Counted from the stretch's first letter, positions 1 through 6,752 are shown. The stretch: DNA of 18,172 bases from Flavobacteriaceae bacterium (GCA_018623655.1 JAAZVG010000014.1:1-18172), one strand, 5' to 3'. Translations and numbers: made by a program. The notes: generated by a model from the letters alone, not told the origin.

Positions 1-26
1 ACATAGGGAGTCGTTTTACAAAGGCA

Positions 27-34
27 CAAAAGTA
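27..34 (-). promoter_or_regulatory. possible -7 promoter element facing off the left edge
   Basis: On the minus strand the octamer TACTTTTG matches the Bacteroidota -7 consensus TAnnTTTG exactly. It lies 9 nt past the blh stop codon, and an ATG on the same strand occupies positions 4-2, 22 nt downstream of the box. That spacing resembles other boxes in this window. No TTG (-33) was found at a suitable distance. It may drive a gene beyond the left edge, but chance matches are common in sequence this AT-rich. Confidence 0.25.
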
Positions 35-43
35 ATAAGAATC

Positions 44-931
44 TTAGCCTTTTAGAGCATTTTCAACCTGAGACATCACCAGTACATGGGGAAAAGTTAT
101 CGCTGCCAGAAAATATACAAGAAGCGGAAGCGGAGTCATATTTTGAAGAAAAACCTGGCTAAAAACAACAGCAAGGCCAATGATCGAAAGAAACCAGAAA
201 AGAGCTGATTCTTTCAGGTATAGTAACCAACTTTTCTTTACATCCCCTTGATATAGTATTCGAAATTGATCAATCAAAGATGGAATTGCATGCCAAAAAG
301 CAAAATAGATAGCAAATGCTAGAGCCAGATTTACTTGAGCGAATAAAAAGTAAAAAAGAGTGAGAATAAAGATTTCCACAATTAAACGGACAAAACCTCT
401 AGGATGCAATAAAAGGTAAGAAATTATCCAAATAACAACAGAGAATATCAGGTAATTCAGAAAATCACTAACTGTAAAAAACATACCAGAAATTTCAGCG
501 ATCGCAGTACTACTTTCGATAGTATGTGAATAAAAAAGTAGTGCGAATACGACTGAACCATAGGCTGAGTAGTTCAAATAACGAAGTGCCGTGTTACCTG
601 CCAATTGGTCAGCAAGGTGCTGTTGACCAAAATGAAACGAACTGATTGCCACAAAGAAGAAAAGCGCAAGAGAACGGTTTAAACCGAAAATCATCAAAAC
701 GAAAATAATGGCTAAAACGTACAATAGTAAATGTTTGTGTTTCGAGCCATTTGGAAGAATTTTAAGTGCATTAATTAGATTCAGATCATTGGAACCATGC
801 AATAGACCAACGCTCCCGATCAATAACAGAGCAATAATCCATTGTATTTCTCCACTTAAGAGGGAACAAATAAAAACAATTCCTGTAGTGTATAAAATCT
901 TAGAAATATTGATTTTTTTGGCAAAATTCAA
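44..931 (-). CDS. blh: Brp/Blh-family beta-carotene 15,15'-dioxygenase
   Basis: Probable membrane-bound enzyme that splits beta-carotene with O2 into two retinals, the rhodopsin chromophore. The 295-aa product is very hydrophobic, with roughly eight membrane segments. It carries the histidine-bearing family motifs: GLLHGSNDL (H45), SSFHFGQQH (H100, H105), FAFWHAIPSL (H214) and FPHVLVM (H282). These histidines are expected to hold the catalytic iron. It diverges from the rhodopsin gene over 109 bp, the expected functional partnership. The only usable start is TTG (929-931): the frame has no ATG upstream before the stop at 989-991, and the first in-frame methionine, residue 80, falls after the first conserved histidine. 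The WH motif lacks a second histidine four residues later (S218). The family call is firm, the exact start less so. Confidence 0.9.
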   Translation of the reverse strand: MNFAKKINISKILYTTGIVFICSLLSGEIQWIIALLLIGSVGLLHGSNDLNLINALKILPNGSKHKHLLLYVLAIIFVLMIFGLNRSLALFFFVAISSFHFGQQHLADQLAGNTALRYLNYSAYGSVVFALLFYSHTIESSTAIAEISGMFFTVSDFLNYLIFSVVIWIISYLLLHPRGFVRLIVEIFILTLFYFLFAQVNLALAFAIYFAFWHAIPSLIDQFRILYQGDVKKSWLLYLKESALFWFLSIIGLAVVFSQVFLQNMTPLPLLVYFLAAITFPHVLVMSQVENALKG

Positions 932-1005
932 AATATAAATAGGTGTTAATTGAATAGTTAATAAAATTTTTTGAATAAAAATATCATATTATGTTTAGAA
1001 TTAAT

Positions 1006-1013
1006 TACATTTG
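1006..1013 (+). promoter_or_regulatory. -7 promoter element of the rhodopsin gene
   Basis: TACATTTG is an exact match to the Bacteroidota -7 consensus TAnnTTTG and ends 27 nt before the rhodopsin ATG, implying a 5' leader of about 20 nt. No TTG (-33) sits 17-23 nt upstream. A second, weaker pair is TTG at 971-973 with TATGTTTA at 990-997. The assignment is from consensus only. Confidence 0.5.
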
Positions 1014-1019
1014 ATTAAA

Positions 1020-1027
1020 CAAAACTA
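1020..1027 (-). promoter_or_regulatory. possible -7 promoter element of blh
   Basis: TAGTTTTG on the minus strand matches TAnnTTTG exactly. It lies about 88 nt upstream of the TTG start of blh, which would give a long, AT-rich leader. Any -33 element would fall inside the rhodopsin coding sequence, and no TTG is seen there at the right distance. The same octamer occurs upstream of argS. Confidence 0.3.
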
Positions 1028-1040
1028 AACTATAGTATTT

Positions 1041-1778
1041 ATGAAAAGTTTATTACTTAATCTGCCGTTGGTTGCTGATGTCTCAAAGATAGCTACTGAC
1101 GACTACGTAGGCTTTACTTTCTTCGTTGGATGTATGGCCATGATGGCAGCTTCTGCCTTCTTTTTCTTGTCGATGAATAATTTCGACTCAAAATGGCGTA
1201 CCTCAATCTTAGTTTCAGGACTAATTACCTTCATTGCGGCGGTACACTATTGGTACATGAGAGATTATTGGTCTGCTCATGCTGATTCACCTACATTCTT
1301 TAGATATGTAGACTGGGTTCTAACAGTGCCACTAATGTGTGTTGAGTTCTTCCTGATTTTAAAAGCCGCTGGGGCTAAAAAGTCATTGATGTGGAGACTT
1401 ATCGTTCTATCGGTGATCATGTTAGTAACAGGATACTTTGGTGAGGCTGTTTACAGAGATCAAGCTGCATTCTGGGGTCTAATCTCAGGGATCGCTTACT
1501 TTGTAATTGTTTATGACATTTGGTTCGGTCAAGCTAAGAAATTAGCTGAAGAGGCTGGAGGAGCAGTTTTATCTGCGCACAAAACGCTTGCCTGGTTCGT
1601 TCTAGTGGGATGGGCAATCTATCCAATCGGATACATGGCAGGAACTCCAGGATGGTACGAAGGTATCTTCGGTGGCTTAGCAATGGATGTTATTTACAAC
1701 ATTGGTGATGCTGTGAACAAAATCGGGTTCGGTTTAGTTGTTTACGGTGCAGCAGTTGCAGCTAAGGAAGGAAATTAA
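1041..1778 (+). CDS. proteorhodopsin, light-driven proton pump
   Basis: Seven-helix retinal protein of 245 aa in the inner membrane, expected to pump protons outward on illumination. Helix C (RYVDWVLTVPLMCVE) gives D91 as proton acceptor, T95, and E102 as proton donor: the DTE pattern of proton-pumping proteorhodopsins. H69 matches the histidine partner of the acceptor (H75 in the SAR86 green proteorhodopsin, GPR). K227 in helix G is the retinal Schiff-base lysine, with D223 as second counterion. The residue matching GPR position 105 is M99, the variant usual in Bacteroidota and associated with green absorption. W191, Y194 and P195 line the retinal pocket. G146 aligns with GPR F152, the site that opens a carotenoid-antenna window. 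No clear signal peptide is seen. It diverges from blh and is followed by its own terminator, so it is probably monocistronic. Confidence 0.97.
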   Translation: MKSLLLNLPLVADVSKIATDDYVGFTFFVGCMAMMAASAFFFLSMNNFDSKWRTSILVSGLITFIAAVHYWYMRDYWSAHADSPTFFRYVDWVLTVPLMCVEFFLILKAAGAKKSLMWRLIVLSVIMLVTGYFGEAVYRDQAAFWGLISGIAYFVIVYDIWFGQAKKLAEEAGGAVLSAHKTLAWFVLVGWAIYPIGYMAGTPGWYEGIFGGLAMDVIYNIGDAVNKIGFGLVVYGAAVAAKEGN

Positions 1779-1800
1779 TCCAACTCCTATCATAATATTA

Positions 1801-1827
1801 AAAGCAGGCTTTAAGCCTGCTTTTTTT
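1801..1827 (+). terminator. rhodopsin terminator, probably bidirectional
   Basis: AAAGCAGGC (1801-1809) pairs with GCCTGCTTT (1815-1823) around a 5-nt loop, followed by a T run to 1827. It lies 22 nt after the rhodopsin stop. Read on the minus strand, the same hairpin sits 11 nt past the argS stop and ends in TTTTAATATT. It can therefore serve both convergent genes. Confidence 0.85.
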
Positions 1828-1838
1828 ATACCCAATAA

Positions 1839-3617
1839 TTACATTCTATCGGGAACCTCTATTCCTAGAAGCGAAGACCCATGTGTAATTACCTCAGCAA
1901 TCTTTGAGCATAATTGCAGTCTAAAATTACGTTTAACCAAATCCTCTTCAGCCAAAATAGTTACCTGCTGATAGAAAGAATTAAAAGACTTGACTAAATC
2001 ATAAGTGTAATTTGCTACAAGGGCCGGTGAAAAAGCCGCAGCCGCAGCCTTAACCACTGATGGGTAATTCATGAGAAGCAAAACCAATTCCCTCTCTTTC
2101 AAGTGTAATTCAATGTTTTTAATAGCGACCAAATACTCCCTTTTATCTACTTTTCGTAAAATCGATTGAATTCGAGCGTAAGTATATTGAATAAAAGGTC
2201 CTGTATTTCCCTGAAAATCAACTGAAGCTTTAGGATCAAATAAAATTCTCTTCTTCGGATCCACTTTTAAAATGAAATACTTTAAAGCACCTAGACCTAT
2301 TTTGTGATATAATTCTGATTTCTCTATTTCTGTAAATCCATCAAGTTTTCCTAATTCAGAAGAAATTTTCGAAGCCGTCTCAGACATTTCTTGCATTAAA
2401 TCGTCAGCATCAACTACTTTACCTTCGCGACTTTTCATTTTTCCTGAAGGTAAATCGACCATCCCATAGGATAAGTGAAATAGATGATCTGCCCAATGAT
2501 AACCTAATCGCTTAAGCAGCAGAAATAAAACTTTAAAATGATAATCTTGTTCATTTCCTACGGTGTAAACCATTCCGTCTATTGATGGATGATCTTTTAC
2601 TCGCTGTACTGCCGTTCCTAGATCTTGAGTCATATACACCGCTGTTCCATCGCTTCTAAGAACCAATTTTTCATCTAAACCTTCACCGGTAAGGTCGGCC
2701 CAAACACTTCCGTCTTCTTTCTTATAAAAAACTGATTTTTCAAGGCCTTGTTCTATAATATCTCGACCTAGCAGATAGGTGTCGCTTTCATAATAAAGGT
2801 GATCGAAGTCTACACCTAAATTTTTGTACGTTTCATTAAATCCACTGTAAACCCATCCGTTCATCTTTTTCCAGAGATCAATTATTTTAGAATCACCAGA
2901 CTCCCAGAGACGTAACAATTCTTGTGCCTCTTTGAAAATAGGAGCAGTTAAAGCTGCCTGTTCCTTACTGATTCCTTGACTGATAAGTTCCTCTTGCTCC
3001 TCACGATACTTTTGATCAAAGACTACATAATACTTACCTACCAAATGATCTCCCTTCAATCCAGAAGTTTCAGGGGTCTCATTATTTCCGAATCTTTGCC
3101 AAGCCACCATACTTTTGCATATATGAATTCCTCGGTCATTAATGATTTGCGTCTTGATTACCTGATTACCAGCAGCTTTTAGAATCTGAGCTACTGAATA
3201 TCCTAATACATTGTTGCGGATATGTCCAAGGTGTAAAGGCTTATTAGTATTTGGAGAAGAGTATTCAACCATAATCGTTCTACCGGTACTCGGATGCGAA
3301 CCAAAATTTTCTTCTCCTAAAATCGTTTCGAACGCTTCTAGTAGATAGTTATCAGAAATACTGAGATTAAGAAAGCCCTTAACCACGTTAAACTTGGTTA
3401 AATCCTCAATTGAAGAACACAATACAGCCCCTAATCTATTGCAAAGCTCCTGTGGGTTGGCTTTAACCGAACGAAGCATAGAAAAGGCAACAAGCGTAAT
3501 ATCACCCTCAAATTCTTTTTTAGTAGGCACTAGATCTATCATTTCTAGTGTTACGTCGTACTCTGCCTGAATGAACTCCTTGGCTTTGTTCTCGATAGTT
3601 ACAAGTAAAGACTGCAT
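1839..3617 (-). CDS. argS: arginyl-tRNA synthetase
   Basis: Class I aminoacyl-tRNA synthetase that charges tRNA-Arg with arginine at the expense of ATP. The 592-aa product has the usual order: an N-terminal Add1-type domain (about 1-100), a catalytic core with SSPNTNKPLHLGH (HIGH-type motif HLGH at about 129-132) and the lid motif GKMKSREG (about 392-399, degenerate KMSKS as in this family), then a C-terminal all-helical DALR anticodon-binding domain ending in GIEVPDRM. The frame opens 13 codons earlier at 3656. I chose the ATG at 3617 because MQSLLVTIENKAKEF matches the usual family N-terminus, and because a -7 promoter box lies between the two ATGs at 3636-3643, leaving the upstream ATG outside the transcript. 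It converges on the rhodopsin gene and diverges from a small unknown gene. Confidence 0.96.
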   Translation of the reverse strand: MQSLLVTIENKAKEFIQAEYDVTLEMIDLVPTKKEFEGDITLVAFSMLRSVKANPQELCNRLGAVLCSSIEDLTKFNVVKGFLNLSISDNYLLEAFETILGEENFGSHPSTGRTIMVEYSSPNTNKPLHLGHIRNNVLGYSVAQILKAAGNQVIKTQIINDRGIHICKSMVAWQRFGNNETPETSGLKGDHLVGKYYVVFDQKYREEQEELISQGISKEQAALTAPIFKEAQELLRLWESGDSKIIDLWKKMNGWVYSGFNETYKNLGVDFDHLYYESDTYLLGRDIIEQGLEKSVFYKKEDGSVWADLTGEGLDEKLVLRSDGTAVYMTQDLGTAVQRVKDHPSIDGMVYTVGNEQDYHFKVLFLLLKRLGYHWADHLFHLSYGMVDLPSGKMKSREGKVVDADDLMQEMSETASKISSELGKLDGFTEIEKSELYHKIGLGALKYFILKVDPKKRILFDPKASVDFQGNTGPFIQYTYARIQSILRKVDKREYLVAIKNIELHLKERELVLLLMNYPSVVKAAAAAFSPALVANYTYDLVKSFNSFYQQVTILAEEDLVKRNFRLQLCSKIAEVITHGSSLLGIEVPDRM

Positions 3618-3635
3618 ATCATTAAGTATTGGCTG

Positions 3636-3643
3636 CAAAACTA
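3636..3643 (-). promoter_or_regulatory. -7 promoter element of argS
   Basis: TAGTTTTG on the minus strand is an exact TAnnTTTG match and ends 18 nt before the chosen argS ATG at 3617. It decides against the upstream ATG at 3656, which would precede the promoter. No TTG was found at the -33 distance. Confidence 0.45.
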
Positions 3644-3645
3644 AG

Positions 3646-3653
3646 TATTTTTG
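3646..3653 (+). promoter_or_regulatory. -7 promoter element of the small unknown gene
   Basis: TATTTTTG matches TAnnTTTG exactly and ends 9 nt before the ATG at 3663, which would make the transcript nearly leaderless. A TTG at 3629-3631 is only 14 nt upstream of the box, closer than usual. It is two bases away from the opposing argS box at 3636-3643. Confidence 0.35.
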
Positions 3654-3662
3654 CATGGTTCT

Positions 3663-4079
3663 ATGTTAGTAAATACCTCATATCGCAATCCAGAAATCGA
3701 AAAGAAGATCGATAATGAAGTTGGAAAACCATTTTCAATCAAAGAACGGCTAATATTAGGCGGTGTAGGTTCTCCCCCGTTAGAAATTCAATCAGCTTCA
3801 ACAAGTATCTACAATTTATTAAGTCTAGATAATGGCCGTAATCGATGTAATTTAGAATTACGACCCAATGGAGTGTTACTTAGATTTAGAGCAAGATTAG
3901 ATACCTATACACTCGTAATACCATTTTACAAACTAGTACTTTATAAAGGGGATTTCGCTCAGTACAGTATCTATCGAGACAACCACTTCGTAAAGGTCAA
4001 AGCAGATACAAAAGCAATTCAAAAATTCTTTATTAAAATACTTGACGCGAAAGCATCAAGTATCCCTGAAAGTCTGTAG
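3663..4079 (+). CDS. small conserved-looking protein of unknown function
   Basis: I do not recognise a named family. The 138-aa product is soluble and basic, with no signal peptide or membrane segment. The first 55 residues are polar and probably helical or loose. From about 60 to 112 there are alternating hydrophobic and charged stretches typical of beta strands (CNLELRPNGVLLRFRARLD, TYTLVIPFYKLVLY, QYSIYRDNHFVKVKA). A probable closing helix follows (TKAIQKFFIKILDAKA, about 116-131). Strands plus one C-terminal helix would fit a PH-like barrel, but that is only an impression. The frame is open from TTG at 3651, and I prefer the ATG at 3663. It diverges from argS by 45 bp and its stop is 8 bp from the convergent gltA stop, so it is squeezed between two housekeeping genes. 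A gltA terminator hairpin overlaps its last codons. Confidence 0.75.
   Translation: MLVNTSYRNPEIEKKIDNEVGKPFSIKERLILGGVGSPPLEIQSASTSIYNLLSLDNGRNRCNLELRPNGVLLRFRARLDTYTLVIPFYKLVLYKGDFAQYSIYRDNHFVKVKADTKAIQKFFIKILDAKASSIPESL
4038..4063 (-). terminator. gltA terminator inside the 3' end of the convergent gene
   Basis: On the minus strand ATACTTGATGC pairs with GCGTCAAGTAT around a TTTC tetraloop: 11 continuous pairs including one U·G wobble. It is followed by TTTAATA and begins 25 nt past the gltA stop. Read on the plus strand, the wobble becomes a C×A mismatch and no T run follows, so the hairpin is oriented for gltA. The T tract is short. Confidence 0.55.
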
Positions 4080-4087
4080 TGAGTAAA

Positions 4088-5353
4088 TTAAAGCTTACGT
4101 AGAGTAGAACCCGTATAAATTTGTCGTGGCCTACCGATAGGTTCTTTTTTTGATCGCATTTCTTTCCATTGTGCTATCCAACCAGGCAATCTACCAAGAG
4201 CAAACATCACTGTAAACATTTCTACAGGAATGCCCATAGCTCGATAAATAATTCCCGAATAGAAATCTACGTTAGGATACAGCTTACGATCAACGAAATA
4301 CTGATCTTCTAAAGCTTCTTTTTCAAGACCCTTAGCAATATCAAGGATAGGATCTGAAACGCCTAAATCAGCTAAGACCTCGTCTGCAGCCTTCTTAATA
4401 ATGCGAGCCCGTGGATCAAAGTTCTTATATACTCTATGACCAAATCCCATAAGCCGAAACGAATCACTCTTATCTTTAGCTTTACCCATATACTTCTTAG
4501 TATCTCCGCCATCATCAGAGATTGCTTGCAACATTTCAAGCACTGCTTGATTTGCACCACCATGAAGCGGACCCCATAGTGCCGAAATACCTGCTGATAT
4601 AGAAGCATATAACCCAGCGTGCGAAGAACCAACGATACGCACTGTTGAGGTAGAACAATTCTGCTCGTGATCAGCATGAAGAATAAGTAATTTATTTAAA
4701 GCAGCAACGATTATTGGGTTTTGGACATAAGGTTCTCCTGACTTCTTAAACATCATTGAGCATAAATTCTCAACATAGTCTAGTTTAGAATCTGAGGCCA
4801 CATAAGACTGATTTGTATTCTTACGCTGCGCATAAGCAACTAGAATGGGAAATTTAGCCATGATACTTACCACGGCCTTGTACATGTCCTCCTCTGAATC
4901 AACATTAACTGATGAAGAGTTAAAGGATACAAGAGCACTAGTCACCGAAGAAAGAATTCCCATAGGGTGAGCCGAATTAGGGAAAGTATCAACAATTTGA
5001 AGTAATCTAGAATCTACTTCAGAATGAGCTTTGATATCTGATTCAAATTTAGCTAGCTGTTCTACCGTTGGAAATGACCCAAAGATCAGTAAATAAGCAG
5101 TCTGAATAAAACTTGCGTTTTCAGCTAGATCATCTATCGAATATCCACGGTATCTCAACTCCCCTTTTTCGCCATTGAGAAAGGTGATCGAGCTCTCACA
5201 AGATCCTGTGTTTTTGTATCCGGGGTCAAGAGTTACTACACCCGTTTGAGCCCTAAGCGTCTTGATATCAATAGCAACTTCATTTTCAGTTCCTACTACA
5301 AGTGGAAACTCATATCGTTCACCGTTCAGTTCAAGTATTGCTTTGTCAGACAT
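4088..5353 (-). CDS. gltA: citrate synthase
   Basis: Condenses acetyl-CoA and oxaloacetate to citrate, the entry step of the TCA cycle. At 421 aa it is the length of the hexameric, NADH-sensitive type found in Gram-negatives. The catalytic residues are all visible: H264 in GPLHGGANQA, H306 in GFGHRVYKNFDPRAR and D363 in NVDFYSG. The frame is open 19 codons further upstream to 5410, but that extension reads into the eno terminator and lies upstream of the promoter. MSDKAILELNGERYEFP is the usual N-terminus, so the ATG at 5353 is used. gltA follows carA and eno in order but is separated by a strong hairpin, and it has its own promoter at 5379-5410. Confidence 0.97.
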   Translation of the reverse strand: MSDKAILELNGERYEFPLVVGTENEVAIDIKTLRAQTGVVTLDPGYKNTGSCESSITFLNGEKGELRYRGYSIDDLAENASFIQTAYLLIFGSFPTVEQLAKFESDIKAHSEVDSRLLQIVDTFPNSAHPMGILSSVTSALVSFNSSSVNVDSEEDMYKAVVSIMAKFPILVAYAQRKNTNQSYVASDSKLDYVENLCSMMFKKSGEPYVQNPIIVAALNKLLILHADHEQNCSTSTVRIVGSSHAGLYASISAGISALWGPLHGGANQAVLEMLQAISDDGGDTKKYMGKAKDKSDSFRLMGFGHRVYKNFDPRARIIKKAADEVLADLGVSDPILDIAKGLEKEALEDQYFVDRKLYPNVDFYSGIIYRAMGIPVEMFTVMFALGRLPGWIAQWKEMRSKKEPIGRPRQIYTGSTLRKL

Positions 5354-5378
5354 GTTTATATAACTATTGGATGGATTG

Positions 5379-5410
5379 CAAAGATAAGAATCACAAGCGC
5401 TTAAAACCAA
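5379..5410 (-). promoter_or_regulatory. complete -33/-7 promoter of gltA
   Basis: On the minus strand a TTG at 5410-5408 (within TTTTTGG) is followed after 21 nt by TATCTTTG (5386-5379), an exact TAnnTTTG box. The box ends 25 nt before the gltA ATG. This is the best-formed Bacteroidota-type promoter in the window. The -33 TTG lies in the T-rich tail of the eno terminator. Confidence 0.7.
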
Positions 5411-5438
5411 AAAGCGCCGCTAATAGCGGCGCTTTTTT
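5411..5438 (-). terminator. eno terminator
   Basis: AAAGCGCCGC (5411-5420) pairs with GCGGCGCTTT (5426-5435) around a 5-nt loop, a GC-rich 10-bp stem. On the minus strand it begins about 24 nt after the eno stop and is followed by TTGGTTTT. T runs flank it on both strands, but only minus-strand genes are adjacent. Confidence 0.85.
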
Positions 5439-5459
5439 CTCTTATTTAACACGACCTGA

Positions 5460-6752
5460 TTAGCGCGTTACTTTAAAGGCCTTCTCCCCCGGGTAGTAAG
5501 CTGTACTGCCCAAATCCTCCTCAATACGAAGAAGTTGGTTGTATTTAGCCATGCGGTCAGATCTAGAGGCAGAACCTGTTTTAATCTGCCCAGTATTTAA
5601 GCCTACCGCTAAATCGGCGATTGTATTATCCTCGGTCTCCCCTGAACGGTGAGACATCACAGAGGTATACCCTGCATTCTTTGCCATATTTACAGCGGCA
5701 ATTGTCTCTGTAAGGGTACCAATTTGATTGACCTTAATAAGTATTGAATTAGCGATACCTTCGTTGATGCCGCGTTCTAAACGCTCCACATTGGTAACGA
5801 ATAAATCATCCCCCACAAGTTGAACTTTATCTCCAACTTTTTCAGTGAGCGACTTCCATCCCGCCCAGTCATTCTCATCCATACCATCTTCAATACTAAT
5901 GATTGGATACTTAGCGCATAACTCCGCTAGATATGCAGCTTGCTCTTCAGAAGTTCGAATAGCTCCCTCTGAACCTTCGAATTTTGTGTAATCGTACTTG
6001 CCGTCAACATAGAATTCAGCAGCCGCACAATCAAGCGCGATCATAACATCATCCCCTAAGGTATATCCAGCATTTGAAACTGCTATTCCGATAGTTTCTA
6101 GGGCATCCTCTGTACCATCTAAACCAGGAGCAAAACCTCCTTCATCGCCAACCGCTGTGGTCAGATTACGGTCTTTAAGTACTTTTTTTAGATTATGAAA
6201 AATTTCAGATCCCATTTTCATAGCATGAGTAAACGACTCTGCCTTCACAGGCATAATCATAAACTCTTGAAACGCGATAGGAGCATCAGAGTGAGAACCT
6301 CCATTGATGATGTTCATCATTGGCACTGGTAATGTATTTGAACTGACTCCACCAACATAGCGATACAATGGCATCTCTAATTCCTCAGCAGCAGCCTTTG
6401 CGGCAGCTAAAGAAACTCCTAATATTGCATTGGCTCCTAATCTCGATTTATTCTTAGTACCATCTAAATCGATCATTGCCTGATCTAAAAGGTTTTGCTC
6501 AAATACAGACATACCAATAAGCTCGTCAGCAATTTCACCATTAACGTTAGCGATGGCCTTTTGAACACCTTTACCAACATAGTCTGATCCACCATCACGA
6601 AGTTCAACGGCTTCATGCTCCCCGGTTGAAGCTCCAGAAGGAACTGCTGCTCTACCTAGAATTCCATTTTCGGTAACTACATCAACTTCAACAGTTGGAT
6701 TACCTCTTGAATCAAAAATTTGACGTGCAAAGATGTCAACAATAATACTCAT
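5460..6752 (-). CDS. eno: enolase (phosphopyruvate hydratase)
   Basis: Interconverts 2-phosphoglycerate and phosphoenolpyruvate in glycolysis and gluconeogenesis. It is a cytosolic, Mg-dependent enzyme of 430 aa, standard bacterial length. The catalytic base K340 is in the signature ILIKVNQIGTLTET. E163 and E204 (GDEGGFAPG) are the other catalytic acids. D241, E288 (SIEDGMDENDW) and D315 (VGDDLFVTN) bind the essential Mg. H154, H368 (MSHRSGET) and K391 complete the active site. The start MSIIVDIFARQIFDSRGNPT is canonical. It follows carA by 44 nt with no T-tailed hairpin and no exact -7 box in between, so cotranscription with carA is likely. A strong terminator follows. Confidence 0.98.
   Translation of the reverse strand: MSIIVDIFARQIFDSRGNPTVEVDVVTENGILGRAAVPSGASTGEHEAVELRDGGSDYVGKGVQKAIANVNGEIADELIGMSVFEQNLLDQAMIDLDGTKNKSRLGANAILGVSLAAAKAAAEELEMPLYRYVGGVSSNTLPVPMMNIINGGSHSDAPIAFQEFMIMPVKAESFTHAMKMGSEIFHNLKKVLKDRNLTTAVGDEGGFAPGLDGTEDALETIGIAVSNAGYTLGDDVMIALDCAAAEFYVDGKYDYTKFEGSEGAIRTSEEQAAYLAELCAKYPIISIEDGMDENDWAGWKSLTEKVGDKVQLVGDDLFVTNVERLERGINEGIANSILIKVNQIGTLTETIAAVNMAKNAGYTSVMSHRSGETEDNTIADLAVGLNTGQIKTGSASRSDRMAKYNQLLRIEEDLGSTAYYPGEKAFKVTR

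Noticed and set aside
708..938. Plus-strand frame inside blh and its start region
   Set aside because: It overlaps the conserved Blh motifs on the opposite strand and shows no protein family character.
1041..1778. Sodium- or chloride-pumping rhodopsin
   Set aside because: Helix C shows D-T-E (D91, T95, E102). The sodium pumps of flavobacteria carry NDQ and the chloride pumps NTQ, so a proton pump is the right call.
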